A stretch of 62,359 bases of DNA from an uncultured Methanobrevibacter sp. (lineage in GTDB: Archaea; Methanobacteriota; Methanobacteria; Methanobacteriales; Methanobacteriaceae). The notes under the pieces are model-generated. The model saw nothing but the letters and a program-made list of their open reading frames with translations, was not told the DNA's origin and did not search any database. Location: positions 1 to 62,359 of the forward strand of contig NZ_OMWD01000019.1 of the NCBI RefSeq assembly GCF_900314695.1, written 5' to 3'. This document shows, in pieces, positions 1 to 10,811 of the stretch (its first letter is position 1; each line of letters begins with the position of its first letter). The translations under genes were made by a program, and so were the position numbers.

Positions 1-2389
1 GATTTATGCAACTACAAATATTGCTGCAAACACTACTGTAGTTGGCAATACTTTCAAAAATGTTGCTATTTCCGGAACAAACACTACCTTTACAAACAAC
101 ATTGTAACTGGTACTGTAACCGTAAGTGGTAATAAAAACACTATTGTTGACAATGCTATTGAAGCTACTTCTAGTGAATATGCTATTGATTTAAAATCAA
201 CAGTTAATAACACTGTAACCGATAACTTATTATATGCTAGTGAATTAGCTGGTGATGCAGCTGTCAAACATGACAATGAAAACAATACCATAAGTCATAA
301 CTATCCGTTTGAATCTGTATTAATTGTAGAAGTTGAGGATATTACTGTTGGTCAAGATGCAATTGTTAACATCAGATTCAATGAATCTGTTGAAGGTACT
401 GTTGAAGTAATACTCAATGGTAAAAAATACGATGTAGATGTTATTGAAGGTAAAGGACAACTTAATGTTTCCGACTTATCTGCTAACAAATACACAGTAG
501 GAGTTTACTTCAATGGTGATTTAAAATACAGTCCTATTGAAAACTCAACTGATTTCACTGTTGAAAAATTAGATACTCAAGTTAATGTTACTGTTCCTAG
601 TGATGTTGAAGCTGGTGCGGAAGTAGCTATTGATATTGTTATTCCTGGTGCAACCGGTAATGTATCTGTATTTGTTGATGAAGTAGAAGCTGTTGTTGCT
701 TTAGATGAGAATGGTACTGCTCAATTTATCATTCCTTCAGCTGAACCTGGTGAACATAGTGTTGTTGTTGTCTATTCTGGTGATGATAGTCATGCAGCTG
801 CATCCAATACAGTTAAATTCACAGTAGATCCTGAATTCTACATGGATATTGACGCTGATGCAATTTATGGTGAAGATGCTATTGTTGAAATTAACCTGCC
901 TGAAGATGCTACAGGTAATTTAACCATAACTATTGGAAACGAAACTTACACTGTTCCTGTTGAAGATGGTTATGCATCTGTTGAAATCCCGGACTTAGCA
1001 TATGGTGAACACAACATTACTGTCGCTTACTCTGGTGATGACAAATATAAAGCAGCTTCAAAAGAAAGTACTATTGATGTACAACCGGACATTGAAATTC
1101 CTGATGAAATCGATTTCAATGATGAAGATGAAATTTCAATTACATTGCCTGAAGACGCTACCGGTAATTTAACTGTTAGTGTTGATGGTGTTGAAACTGT
1201 TGTTCCTGTTGTTAACGGTACTGCTAGTGTTCCATTAGAAAACTTAACTCCTGGTGATCATAAAATCAGTGTTTTATACTCTGGTGACGACAAATATGAT
1301 TCAGCATCTGCTGAAAAATCTCTAAGTGTTGTTCCAGCAATTGAAATTCCAGAAAAAATCACAACTGATGATGATGACTCTATTTCAATTGACTTGCCTG
1401 CTGATGCTACCGGTAATTTAACTGTTAGTGTTGATGGTGTTGAAACTGTTGTTCCTGTTGTTAACGGTACTGCTAGTGTCCCATTAGGTGAATTATCTTC
1501 TGGTGACCATAATATCAGTGTTTCATACTCTGGTGATGGTAAATACTCTGCTTACTCTAAATCTGTAACTGCAAGTGTTGCTAAAACAAAACCTACTATT
1601 AATGTTACTGTTCCTAGTGATGCACAAGAAGGTAAAGTTGTTTCTATTACAATTACATTACCTGATGATGCAACAGGAACTGTTTTCGTTGATATTGATG
1701 GAAATGGTTACTACACTCATGTAAACGGTACTACAGTTCTTAATATTAGTGGATTGACTGGTGGAGATAAAAACATTACCTACAGATACACTGGTGATAA
1801 CAAGTATGAGGAAGCAAGTGGAAATCTTTCCGCATTCATCTTGTTTAAACCTAAACTCACCAATAGTAAAAACTTCGCTATGTACTACTTTGATGGATCT
1901 AAATTCACTGTACGTGCATGGGGAATTGATGGTAAAGTTGCTGCAGGTGAAATTGTAACAATTACACTTAATAAGAAAACTTATAAAGTTAAAACCAATA
2001 AAAATGGTGTTGCATCTTTAAAAATACCTAACACAGTGAAACCTACCAAAAAATACACTATTACTGCACAATATAAAACAGCAAAAGTATCAAAGAAAAT
2101 AACTGTGAAACAGATTTTAAAAGCTTCAAACAAGAATGTTAAAAAATCTGCTAAAAAACTTGTATTATCCGCTACTTTGAAAAAGGTAAAAGGCAAATAT
2201 CTTAAAGGTAAAGTCATTAAGTTTAAATTCAATGGAAAAACTTACAAGGCAAAAACCAACAAAAAAGGTGTTGCAAAAGTTACCATTAAGAAAAATGTCA
2301 TAAACAAACTCAAAGTCGGTAAAAAATACACAGTAAAAATCAGTTACTACAAAGATACTATATCTAAAAAAGTTACTGTTAAAAGATAG
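1..2389 (+). CDS. Adhesin-like surface protein, Ig-like repeats (5' end outside window)
   Basis: The frame enters from the left edge (first whole codon at base 2), so the N-terminus and any signal peptide are missing. About 795 residues are visible. An N/T-rich stretch like the end of a beta-helix comes first. Then come about six Ig-like (Big_3-type) modules of roughly 83 residues, several with the motif DATGNLT and closing YSGDDKY. Two lysine-rich modules form the last ~170 residues. The same lysine-rich end is found in the proteins at 4970 and 11236, so it probably holds the protein in the pseudomurein wall (inference). There is no C-terminal membrane anchor. A 74-bp stretch is exactly duplicated between two modules. 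Family: Methanobrevibacter adhesin-like proteins, whose ligands are mostly unknown. A T-rich stretch after the stop is a likely terminator. Confidence 0.9.
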   Translation, partial: IYATTNIAANTTVVGNTFKNVAISGTNTTFTNNIVTGTVTVSGNKNTIVDNAIEATSSEYAIDLKSTVNNTVTDNLLYASELAGDAAVKHDNENNTISHNYPFESVLIVEVEDITVGQDAIVNIRFNESVEGTVEVILNGKKYDVDVIEGKGQLNVSDLSANKYTVGVYFNGDLKYSPIENSTDFTVEKLDTQVNVTVPSDVEAGAEVAIDIVIPGATGNVSVFVDEVEAVVALDENGTAQFIIPSAEPGEHSVVVVYSGDDSHAAASNTVKFTVDPEFYMDIDADAIYGEDAIVEINLPEDATGNLTITIGNETYTVPVEDGYASVEIPDLAYGEHNITVAYSGDDKYKAASKESTIDVQPDIEIPDEIDFNDEDEISITLPEDATGNLTVSVDGVETVVPVVNGTASVPLENLTPGDHKISVLYSGDDKYDSASAEKSLSVVPAIEIPEKITTDDDDSISIDLPADATGNLTVSVDGVETVVPVVNGTASVPLGELSSGDHNISVSYSGDGKYSAYSKSVTASVAKTKPTINVTVPSDAQEGKVVSITITLPDDATGTVFVDIDGNGYYTHVNGTTVLNISGLTGGDKNITYRYTGDNKYEEASGNLSAFILFKPKLTNSKNFAMYYFDGSKFTVRAWGIDGKVAAGEIVTITLNKKTYKVKTNKNGVASLKIPNTVKPTKKYTITAQYKTAKVSKKITVKQILKASNKNVKKSAKKLVLSATLKKVKGKYLKGKVIKFKFNGKTYKAKTNKKGVAKVTIKKNVINKLKVGKKYTVKISYYKDTISKKVTVKR
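1157..1479 (+). repeat. Exact 74-bp direct repeat between two Ig modules
   Basis: Bases 1157-1230 and 1406-1479 are identical, 249 bp apart (83 codons, one Ig-like module). Neighbouring modules are diverged at the DNA level, so this points to recent duplication or gene conversion inside the adhesin gene. Confidence 0.9.
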
Positions 2390-2571
2390 GGATTTTTATT
2401 AATCTCTACTTTTTTCTTTTTTTATTTTAAAACTATTTTTTTGTTATTTTCAAGTAAACTTTATAAACTATTTTTTATAGATATTACAATATCTTTTAAT
2501 AATTTTTAATTATACTTGTATAGTTGATGATTATTTGAGACAACGACCTCATGGAGGTGATACGCATAGGT

Positions 2572-4821
2572 TTGAATAGAAAATTAATTTTGGGATTGAT
2601 TATTCTTTGTATTATTTCTATAACATCAGTTTCTGCTGCAGAAATTGACGTTAATGATACTTCAGACTCTTTAAATTCTCTAGAAGTTCAAAGATTATCT
2701 GTTGATAATAGTTCCCTATTGTCTGATGTGGATGAAGAAGTTCCGGATGAGCCTGATTTGGTATTCAATGATACAATTTATATTACCTCTCAAAATTTTG
2801 ATGATTATTTTGACAATAATGTTTTAAAATCAAGATGTTCAGGTAAAACATTGATATTTTCACAAAATTTTGAAAATCTCGGTAAAATAGCTATTCGTGC
2901 AGATAATGTTGTTCTTAAGGGAATAGGATTCACTTTAAAAAACACAGTATTTGAATTGGATGCAAAAAATATCACTCTGACAGATTTAAAAATGGATTTG
3001 GATAGTGAATTTGCAGGAAATGATCACGCAGGAATATTGATTTATTCTGATGATGCTGTTTTAAACAATCTCGATATTAATTATATTGTTCCTCTTAATG
3101 TTCAAGCATACGGTATATTTGCTGATGGAAATGAATATAATCCGGTTAGAAATCTTAAGATTCGCAATTGTAGGATAAATTTTGAAGGCCATAACAATGA
3201 TGTTGATGTGTACAATTGTGCACTGAAATTATCGTACTGTACAAATGCGATAATAACTAATAACACAATCAGTGCTGAATTGCCTTTAAAAGACATCATA
3301 TTCGGTGCAAATGGTGCTGAATTGGCTTCAGATTTGGTTTTAACAGTGGGTGTGGAATATTGTGACAATTTGTCATTTGTCGGAAACACTCTTTTGTCTG
3401 AAATCAATAAAAGACCTGAAAATTCATATCCTTCACAGGATTGTATGCTGATTTCAAAATCTCAAAACTCATTAATAGCGAATAACACTATTAATATGGT
3501 TGATTTTTTAACATTTCCAGGTATTGACAATTATCTTTATGGGTTAGATATCTATAATCTAAATAATTTGACAGTCATTTATAACAATATTTCTATTATA
3601 ACAACTGGTGGTAAATTAGCTGCGGGTACTGCATATCCTATTCAGATTACCGGTCCGATTTCTGATGTTAACATCACTAGAAATGATTTATATTCATTTT
3701 CCAACGGTCCGAACATAGGAATTTATTCTCAAAATTTCTACGGCGCAACATCTTTGTCAATCACTAACAACAAGATTAATGTTACTGGTTTGGCAGGTAC
3801 ACATGAGTGGGCTTTAGTGGCAGGTATTGAATCTCAGGATACTCATTCACACATCGCCAATAATACAATTGAAGTGCATAGCGTTGGGGATGTGTCAGTA
3901 AATGATAATCTATATGGTATCAGTTACCGTCAAAGTACCTCAGGGGACCATCAATATAACATTCATGATAACACGGTATTCAGTGATGGATATTATTCCG
4001 TTAACTTATTAAGTTCGGTGGATTCTAAAATATTCAATAATTTATTGGTTTCATATAATCCAAATGCTGATCCAAGCAAGAGCGGATATAAATATGGGGA
4101 CATTTCAGCACATAAGAATATGGAATTCTATAACAATCCAGTCATGAAGGCATTCGATTACTTTGCTTCTCGTGAAAATAGTGTTGACAATGGCAATGAA
4201 TTTAATTATAATCCAAATAATAATAAGGAGATTTCCAATAATGTTGATGGAAGTAAGATATCCAATGGTGAAACAAAAAAACAATATTCATTCAATCCAT
4301 TGATTCCAGGTTCTAAAAAAAATTCTGGAAGTCAGGATGATGGTGAAACAGGTAAACTTCCAATAGATGATTCCCAATCCGGTGATGATAAACCTTCAGA
4401 CAATAAAGATGATGAAGGCTCCGGAGATAATCAACACAGCGGTTCAAAATCATTAAAGGATTTATTACTTAATTACATTAATTCAAATGCTGAAAACGGT
4501 AAAGAAGATACAACTTCAAATACTGATGGTGGAAAAGTAAAAACAAATTCTTTTGATGGTCATCAGCAGAATGTTAATGTGGAATCAAACAGTTCTGATG
4601 TAACTCCTTCAACTGAAGGTACTGATTCCGCTGCCAGTGAATCAAAATCAACCGCAAGTTCAGATTCATCTGCAGGTGAATCTTCAAGTGTAAGTAAAAA
4701 GATTTATGAAATTGAGGAGAAAAACGAAATTGAAAGGTTCATCCCTTCAATTGTCATGATTATTCCAGCATTAATATTATTATTGATTGGAATCAGACGC
4801 AAAAAATCAACTTTGGAATAA
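2572..4821 (+). CDS. Membrane-anchored beta-helix surface protein
   Basis: Secreted adhesin-like protein of about 749 residues. A signal peptide (hydrophobic LILGLIILCIISITSVSA) is followed by a right-handed parallel beta-helix region (about residues 70-530) rich in N-N-T-I turns, as in NosD/pectate-lyase-like folds. Next is a Ser/Asp/Gly-rich low-complexity stalk (about 560-710), then a C-terminal hydrophobic helix and basic tail (IRRKKS), so it is membrane-anchored. It lacks the lysine-rich end module of its neighbours. Start: an ATG at 2551 is in frame, but a strong Shine-Dalgarno (GGAGGTGAT, 2553-2561) lies just inside it and ideally in front of TTG 2572, which also gives a normal signal peptide. 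I therefore prefer TTG 2572. Ligand unknown. Confidence 0.85.
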   Translation: MNRKLILGLIILCIISITSVSAAEIDVNDTSDSLNSLEVQRLSVDNSSLLSDVDEEVPDEPDLVFNDTIYITSQNFDDYFDNNVLKSRCSGKTLIFSQNFENLGKIAIRADNVVLKGIGFTLKNTVFELDAKNITLTDLKMDLDSEFAGNDHAGILIYSDDAVLNNLDINYIVPLNVQAYGIFADGNEYNPVRNLKIRNCRINFEGHNNDVDVYNCALKLSYCTNAIITNNTISAELPLKDIIFGANGAELASDLVLTVGVEYCDNLSFVGNTLLSEINKRPENSYPSQDCMLISKSQNSLIANNTINMVDFLTFPGIDNYLYGLDIYNLNNLTVIYNNISIITTGGKLAAGTAYPIQITGPISDVNITRNDLYSFSNGPNIGIYSQNFYGATSLSITNNKINVTGLAGTHEWALVAGIESQDTHSHIANNTIEVHSVGDVSVNDNLYGISYRQSTSGDHQYNIHDNTVFSDGYYSVNLLSSVDSKIFNNLLVSYNPNADPSKSGYKYGDISAHKNMEFYNNPVMKAFDYFASRENSVDNGNEFNYNPNNNKEISNNVDGSKISNGETKKQYSFNPLIPGSKKNSGSQDDGETGKLPIDDSQSGDDKPSDNKDDEGSGDNQHSGSKSLKDLLLNYINSNAENGKEDTTSNTDGGKVKTNSFDGHQQNVNVESNSSDVTPSTEGTDSAASESKSTASSDSSAGESSSVSKKIYEIEEKNEIERFIPSIVMIIPALILLLIGIRRKKSTLE

Positions 4822-4860
4822 ATTAGTTGCTTAAAACTAATTTATACTTCTTTTTTTTTT
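4820..4860 (+). terminator. Hairpin plus T-tract terminator
   Basis: A perfect 9-bp stem (AAATTAGTT / AACTAATTT, loop 4829-4834) begins at the stop codon of the preceding gene and is followed by ten T (4851-4860). Confidence 0.75.
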
Positions 4861-4969
4861 AACTGCTATTTTTCAAGATAATTATATATATTTTATTTTA
4901 CATACCTTAAAATATCATTGACAAATGATTATTTATAAAATTTAATTTAATCAAAATGAGGTATTTAAT

Positions 4970-7900
4970 TTGAAATTTAATAAAGTATTATTAATAATTT
5001 TTATTATCTTTTCAGTGTTTTTATTAATATCTTCAGTTAGCGCTTCGGATTTAAGCACTAAGGAATTTAATAATTTATCTGAAAGCAATAATGATTATTT
5101 AAATGATAATGGAAAAATAATCTATGTTGATAGTGTTAATGGTAATAATGCAAATGACGGAAGCTCTCAGGATTTGGCTTTAAAATCAGTGGATAAGGCA
5201 TTAAAATCATCTAAAGATAATTATACTATCAATTTGGCAGATGGAACCTATAAAGGTACATCAAATACTAGGTTAACCATTGACAAATCATTAACTTTTG
5301 TCGGTTCAGGCAATACGATTTTCGATGGTCAGGGAAGAGATTACATTTTTATCGTTTCCGACAATGTGGAAGTAACCTTTAAAAATATCAAGTTTGTGAA
5401 TGCATACAAATCTCCTGTATCATACTCAGTTTCATATAACAATAATGTCTATGGGGCTGCATTGGACATTAAGAAGGCTGATGTTACCATTGAAAATTGC
5501 CAGTTCATAAACAGTGTTTTGTATTATGATACTGTTGACAAATACATTTATGGAGGGGCAGTAAGCAATTTTGGAGATCTGAAAGTCCTCAATTCCTATT
5601 TTGAAAACAATACTGCACTGTCCACATCAGGTTTATTTTCTTATGGTGGATCCATTTATAATAGGGGGAATCTATTCATCAATAATTCCAAATTTAACAA
5701 ATCCATGAGTGTTGATTTTGGATATGGTGCAGGTATAGCCAATGATGGTAATGCAACAATGGAAAATAGTATTATAACAAATTCACGTGCCCTTCAACAA
5801 TGTAAGGGGTCTGCAATTTATAATGCTGGTGATTTTGTTTTATTAAATTCCATTATCGAAAACAATTATATCGAAAAGGCTGGTTTCAACATTATTTATG
5901 GTGCTATTTATAATTTAGGCAATCTTCAAGCCAGAGGATCAATATTCAGAAACAACACTGGAAATTATGAAGCTCCAATGCTTGCGTATAAAGGTTCTCC
6001 TAACATTTATAATGCAGGTAACCTGAATTTAACTTATAATGCATTCATGGACAATGCAATATTCTTTGGAATTTCCAGAGATATATATTTCAACGGTGGA
6101 GAGGCGATTTGTCTTGATAACAATTGGTGGAATACTAATGATAATCCTTATTTAGACGGTTCAAGGGTCAATATCAATCAGGTTAACTCCTGGCTGGTAT
6201 TTAGTTTGGTGCCGGAATATTCAATGTTGAACATTGGTGAATCAGTTAAAATAAATGCTTCATGGACAATTAACAATAATAAAATACCTCAAATCAATAT
6301 GTTTCCAATGTTTAATGTTACATTCACAACTTCTTACGGTGAAACATTACAAAAACAATTAATCAACGGTAAAGGCGATTTTATATTTAATCATTCTCAA
6401 AACAAGGGATCATTTTCAGTATATGCCAACGTAGGTAACTTCTCTCAAAATGTAACTGTGGATGTAGGTAAGGTTTACACTTCACTTGCTGTAGAAAATA
6501 ATGAAAACATTACATTTTTAGATCCCCTTAAAGTTGCAATCACAGTAACAAGTCAGGATAAATCAACTCCGACAGGAGTCGTATCTCTCTATATTGGAGG
6601 TAATGTATATAAACTGAATTTAAACAATGGAAAGGCCAATACAGAAATAACTGATTTGCTTCCTGGTGACTATACCATGAAAGTGGTGTATGAAGGGGAC
6701 GAAAATCACTTTAAATCATTTTTCAACAAAACAGTTACAATCAAAAAGCAGGTTGTGGATTTATCAGTTCATATTTCTGAAATTATGATAGACCAAAGGG
6801 GTTCTGCTATTGTTTCTCTTCTTCCTAAGGGAGTGCAGGGCCAGGCAATAATGTATATTGATGGTGTCAGAAAGAAAATTGTCTATCTTTATAACGGAAA
6901 CACAACAATTTCATTAAACAATTTTGGAGAAGGTGAATACAACATTACCTTCGGATTTGTTGAAAGCAATTATTACTATGCAGCCAATGCAAGCGCAATA
7001 TTGAAGGTAACAAAATATGATTGCAGCTTAAACGTGACTGCCAGTGATATAGATGTGGGTCAAAATGCAACAGTTCTAGTTAATGTAGTTCCAAATACTC
7101 TCAGGGGTGAAGCAATTTTAACTGTTAATGGTGTAAATACCACTATTTATCTGGACAATGACACCACATCAATCAATTTATACGAATTGCAGGCAGGAAC
7201 TTATGATGTAACTGTATGGTTTGAGGGAGATGCCAAATATGTCTCTTCAAATGCATCAACTTCATTCAAGGTGTCAAGACAGGAAACCTCTTTGGATGTG
7301 GTGGTTGATCAGGATGAAAAAAATCTAAACGGTACTGTCACTATAAATATTAATCCTGCAACTTGCACTGGAATTATTGGACTTTATATTAATTATAATC
7401 ACTATACTGCAAATATCACCAAGGGTAAAGTAAAATTCAATGTCAAATTCGACAAAGGAACAAATTATGTCTTTGCATATTATGAAGGAAATGAAAATTG
7501 CTCTGATGCAACATGGAATACAACAATTGGTGTTGCGGATGAATTTGTTTTCATAGGCGAAAATTCAACCGGTTGGAATTATAATGATTTTAATTATTCG
7601 GTAAGGTTGTTGGAAGTGACAGGCATTCCGATGCCTAACAGAATTGTAACAATAGATTTCAATGGAAACAAATACAATATAACAACAGATGACGACGGAT
7701 ATGCATACTTTGATTTAAATCTTCCAACAGGTAGTTATTCCATTTCAGCAACTTATAAAAATGCAACAATCCATAATGATTTGACAGTAAAGGACATTAA
7801 ATTTAATTTAACGGCTGAAGATATTCATTATGGGGAAATGGAAAAAATTAAAGTCGACTTTGATAATGGTGTATCTGGTAATGTCAATTTCATAATTGAA

Positions 7901-10162
7901 GGAATTTTAAGTAAAACAATTGAAATTGTTAACAACACAGCAATATGTGAGGTATCTGGCTTAAACACTGGAAATTACACTGTTAAAGTGATATACTCAA
8001 ATGATAAATTCACAAGTGAAGAGATTAAAAGTACTTTTTCAGTAAATAAGGCTAATTTGATTTTAAATGTTTCTGCAGATGACTGCACCTATGATGTTGA
8101 CCAGATTATTAGGGTGATTGACCTTAAAAATGCCAGTGGGAATCTAACTTTCAAAGTTAATGAAAAGCAATACATTAAAGAGATTAAAAACTCTGAAGTT
8201 ATTCTAAACTTATCCAAACTATCTACTGGTCAATATTCATTGGATATTTATTATTCTGGTGATAACAATTATTACGATTCTACTTTCACTACTATATTTT
8301 ATGTAAAAGAGATGGCCAGCGATGTAATTTTACGGGTGAATGATACTGTTTACGGTGAAAATATAATTGTCGTTGCAACACTTAATGATAATGCAACTGG
8401 TATTGTACGCTTCAAATCAGGCAGCATTACAAAAGATATTGAAATAGTTGAAGGTGTTGCTGTCTGGACATTTTCAGGTCTCGATGTTGGAAATTATAAT
8501 ATGACTGCAGAGTATTTGGGTGACCATTACTATATCAACTCAAAAAATTCCACCTCTTTCAATATTGCCAAAGCCAAATCCCAAATTTCAATATCAGTCG
8601 GTGAAGTATTGCTTAATGAAAATATTAGAATTTATGCTAATTTAAGTCCTAATGCAACAGGAAAAGTAATTTTCAGCATGATTGGTTATTATTCACCTAG
8701 AAGTAAGAATATCATTGATTCAAAAGCTATGTGGTACATTTCCCCATTGCAAACCGGAGAGTATACAATCATTGCCAGTTATAATGGTGATAACAACTAT
8801 TATGCTTCAAATACCACTTATGAATTAAATGTAACTCAAAAAAGATCCATATTAACAGTTGAAATTGACGATGTCGGATTGAATGACAGGGTAGTTGCAA
8901 GAATCAATTTAAATTCAACTGAGGGAGATTTGATTAGTGATAGAATTACTTTAAAAATAGGTGATAAGTCATATTCAATTTTAGTTAACAATGGAAAATC
9001 CTCATTTGTCATTGGAAAATTGGCTGAGGGCAATTATTCTTTCCAGGCTACCTATAATGGAAACGAAAACTATTCCAAAAGTTCATGTGAAGGCAAATTT
9101 ATTGTACGTGATACATTATTGAATGTTGATTTGACTGCTAAGGATGTAGTTAAATATTACAAGGGTAGTGAACAGTTAATCATCTATTTAAAATCCGAGT
9201 CCGGTAAAGCCATTGTTGGCGAGTCAATTTATGTTAAACTTAACGGAAAAGAGTCTGAAATTTTAACTGACAGTTCCGGCAAAGCAGTGCTCGATTTGAA
9301 TTTGCCTTCTGGAAATTACGTTGCACTAATATTTTTCAATGAAACTGACAGATATCGTTCAGCTTCAACCAATGCATCAATCAATATTTCTAAAACTGTT
9401 GAAGGAATTGATGTAATTAAATTGTATGGTACTGGAACACAGTATTTTGCAATATTTTGTGATTCCAACGGTAAGGCTTTGGGAAATACAAAAGTCACAT
9501 TTAAAATTGGAAGCAATTCCGTTACCACAAAAACATTGCCTAACGGAATATCCAAACTAAATATTAATTTTAAGGTTGGAAGTTACACTATTGAAGCAAA
9601 AAATCCTGTAACTGGTGAAAAGGCATACAATAATATTTTGATTTTCAAAAGATTAGCGGGAAATAAAGGCTTTTCACAATACTACGGTGCAAATAAAAAT
9701 TATAAGGTGCGTGCCTATGGTGATAACGGAAAGCCTGTCGGTTCAGGTGTAAAAGTTAAAATTAGAATAAATGGAAAGACATATAATGTAAAAACCAATA
9801 AAAAAGGTTACGCATTGTTTAAAATTAAACTTAAGCCTAAAACTTACACAATTACAGCTACCTACAAAGGATATAAGGTATCCAATAAAATTAAGGTCAA
9901 ATCAACAATTATTACTAAGAATTTATCTAAAAAGAAATCAAAAACCGCAAAATTCAAAGCCAAACTAGTTAACAAAAAAGGTAAAATATTGAAAAATAAG
10001 AAGATTACTTTCAAATTCAAAGGTAAAAAATATGTTGTTAAAACAAACAAAAAAGGAATAGCTGCCATTACTATAAAATCCTCTTTAAAAGTGGGCAAGT
10101 ATAAAATAGTCACTAGCTATGGGAAACTAAAGGTTTCAAATAAAATTGTTGTAAAAAAATAG
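4970..10162 (+). CDS. Giant adhesin-like protein: beta-helix, many Ig-like modules, lysine-rich end
   Basis: Predicted 1730-residue secreted surface protein. It starts at TTG 4970, with GAGGT (4958-4962) as ribosome binding site. The signal peptide ends near VSAS (about residue 26). Residues ~50-400 form a beta-helix (PbH1-like repeats with NN-turns and a GGA-type ladder). Residues ~400-1550 hold about eleven Ig-like (Big_3-type) modules with recurring G-x-Y-x-x-x-x-x-Y-x-G-D/N-x-x-Y signatures. The last ~180 residues are two lysine-rich modules shared with the proteins ending at 2389 and 13722. Many N-x-S/T sequons suggest N-glycosylation. No transmembrane anchor, so wall attachment through the basic end is inferred. 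Role: probably adhesion to host, bacteria or protozoa; the ligand cannot be read from the sequence. Confidence 0.92.
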   Translation: MKFNKVLLIIFIIFSVFLLISSVSASDLSTKEFNNLSESNNDYLNDNGKIIYVDSVNGNNANDGSSQDLALKSVDKALKSSKDNYTINLADGTYKGTSNTRLTIDKSLTFVGSGNTIFDGQGRDYIFIVSDNVEVTFKNIKFVNAYKSPVSYSVSYNNNVYGAALDIKKADVTIENCQFINSVLYYDTVDKYIYGGAVSNFGDLKVLNSYFENNTALSTSGLFSYGGSIYNRGNLFINNSKFNKSMSVDFGYGAGIANDGNATMENSIITNSRALQQCKGSAIYNAGDFVLLNSIIENNYIEKAGFNIIYGAIYNLGNLQARGSIFRNNTGNYEAPMLAYKGSPNIYNAGNLNLTYNAFMDNAIFFGISRDIYFNGGEAICLDNNWWNTNDNPYLDGSRVNINQVNSWLVFSLVPEYSMLNIGESVKINASWTINNNKIPQINMFPMFNVTFTTSYGETLQKQLINGKGDFIFNHSQNKGSFSVYANVGNFSQNVTVDVGKVYTSLAVENNENITFLDPLKVAITVTSQDKSTPTGVVSLYIGGNVYKLNLNNGKANTEITDLLPGDYTMKVVYEGDENHFKSFFNKTVTIKKQVVDLSVHISEIMIDQRGSAIVSLLPKGVQGQAIMYIDGVRKKIVYLYNGNTTISLNNFGEGEYNITFGFVESNYYYAANASAILKVTKYDCSLNVTASDIDVGQNATVLVNVVPNTLRGEAILTVNGVNTTIYLDNDTTSINLYELQAGTYDVTVWFEGDAKYVSSNASTSFKVSRQETSLDVVVDQDEKNLNGTVTININPATCTGIIGLYINYNHYTANITKGKVKFNVKFDKGTNYVFAYYEGNENCSDATWNTTIGVADEFVFIGENSTGWNYNDFNYSVRLLEVTGIPMPNRIVTIDFNGNKYNITTDDDGYAYFDLNLPTGSYSISATYKNATIHNDLTVKDIKFNLTAEDIHYGEMEKIKVDFDNGVSGNVNFIIEGILSKTIEIVNNTAICEVSGLNTGNYTVKVIYSNDKFTSEEIKSTFSVNKANLILNVSADDCTYDVDQIIRVIDLKNASGNLTFKVNEKQYIKEIKNSEVILNLSKLSTGQYSLDIYYSGDNNYYDSTFTTIFYVKEMASDVILRVNDTVYGENIIVVATLNDNATGIVRFKSGSITKDIEIVEGVAVWTFSGLDVGNYNMTAEYLGDHYYINSKNSTSFNIAKAKSQISISVGEVLLNENIRIYANLSPNATGKVIFSMIGYYSPRSKNIIDSKAMWYISPLQTGEYTIIASYNGDNNYYASNTTYELNVTQKRSILTVEIDDVGLNDRVVARINLNSTEGDLISDRITLKIGDKSYSILVNNGKSSFVIGKLAEGNYSFQATYNGNENYSKSSCEGKFIVRDTLLNVDLTAKDVVKYYKGSEQLIIYLKSESGKAIVGESIYVKLNGKESEILTDSSGKAVLDLNLPSGNYVALIFFNETDRYRSASTNASINISKTVEGIDVIKLYGTGTQYFAIFCDSNGKALGNTKVTFKIGSNSVTTKTLPNGISKLNINFKVGSYTIEAKNPVTGEKAYNNILIFKRLAGNKGFSQYYGANKNYKVRAYGDNGKPVGSGVKVKIRINGKTYNVKTNKKGYALFKIKLKPKTYTITATYKGYKVSNKIKVKSTIITKNLSKKKSKTAKFKAKLVNKKGKILKNKKITFKFKGKKYVVKTNKKGIAAITIKSSLKVGKYKIVTSYGKLKVSNKIVVKK

Positions 10163-10366
10163 GGTTTTTTCAAACCTTTAATTTTTTTATTTTTTTTATG
10201 TAGATTACTGATTTCATTTTATCTGATTTTTATCATGCTTTCATTATTTTTAATTTATCTCCTCATAATTTTGCATTTGTGAGTTAAATATTATAATATA
10301 ATTTACCAATATTTCATTTAAACGCAATGAAAAATCTTATTAATTTTTTCATCCAAAGTTATAATC

Positions 10367-10783
10367 ATGATTTTCAAACTTCAAGCCAAAGGTCATAAAA
10401 ATGTAACCTCTCATCACAAGTCCACTTTTGAAATTACAAAAGATCCTGAAATCGGTCCAACTGCAGATTGCATTGTAGGAACAGGTGCTGATAAATCAAT
10501 GCTTGACTTTCCTCAGGAACTTAAAGATAAAATCGCCAACTCAAAAAGCAGAATAACTGTTATTTTGGATACTGAAAACGGTCATGATGAAATTGTCGGC
10601 TTTGGCCATGAGGATTTGACCTTGACTCATCCAACAGATATTGTGTGCAGAACTAGTGATTATACCTGTTCAAGGACATTGATGATTAAAGCAGATAAGG
10701 CTGCAAAAGATTTGAATCAAGATTTGATTGAAGATTTGAAAAATGATGGGATTATGGAAGTTACCATAAAGGTTGATACTTAA
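10367..10783 (+). CDS. DUF371 family protein
   Basis: Small soluble archaeal protein of 138 residues and unknown function. Recognised as DUF371 from its length and conserved stretches: an N-terminal GHKNVTSHHKSTFEIT, a central DCIVGTGADKS, and HPTDIVCRTSDY. No signal peptide or membrane helix. It is a single gene between an adhesin gene and a tRNA. A T-rich tract and hairpins follow it. I know of no established biochemical role for the family. Confidence 0.85.
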   Translation: MIFKLQAKGHKNVTSHHKSTFEITKDPEIGPTADCIVGTGADKSMLDFPQELKDKIANSKSRITVILDTENGHDEIVGFGHEDLTLTHPTDIVCRTSDYTCSRTLMIKADKAAKDLNQDLIEDLKNDGIMEVTIKVDT

Positions 10784-10811
10784 ATTAAATTTTTTAGAAA
10801 AATTAGCTTTT

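Noticed and set aside
1..1600. CRISPR-like regular repeats
   Set aside because: The periodicity is that of Ig-like protein modules in one continuous reading frame; no palindromic repeat-spacer pattern.
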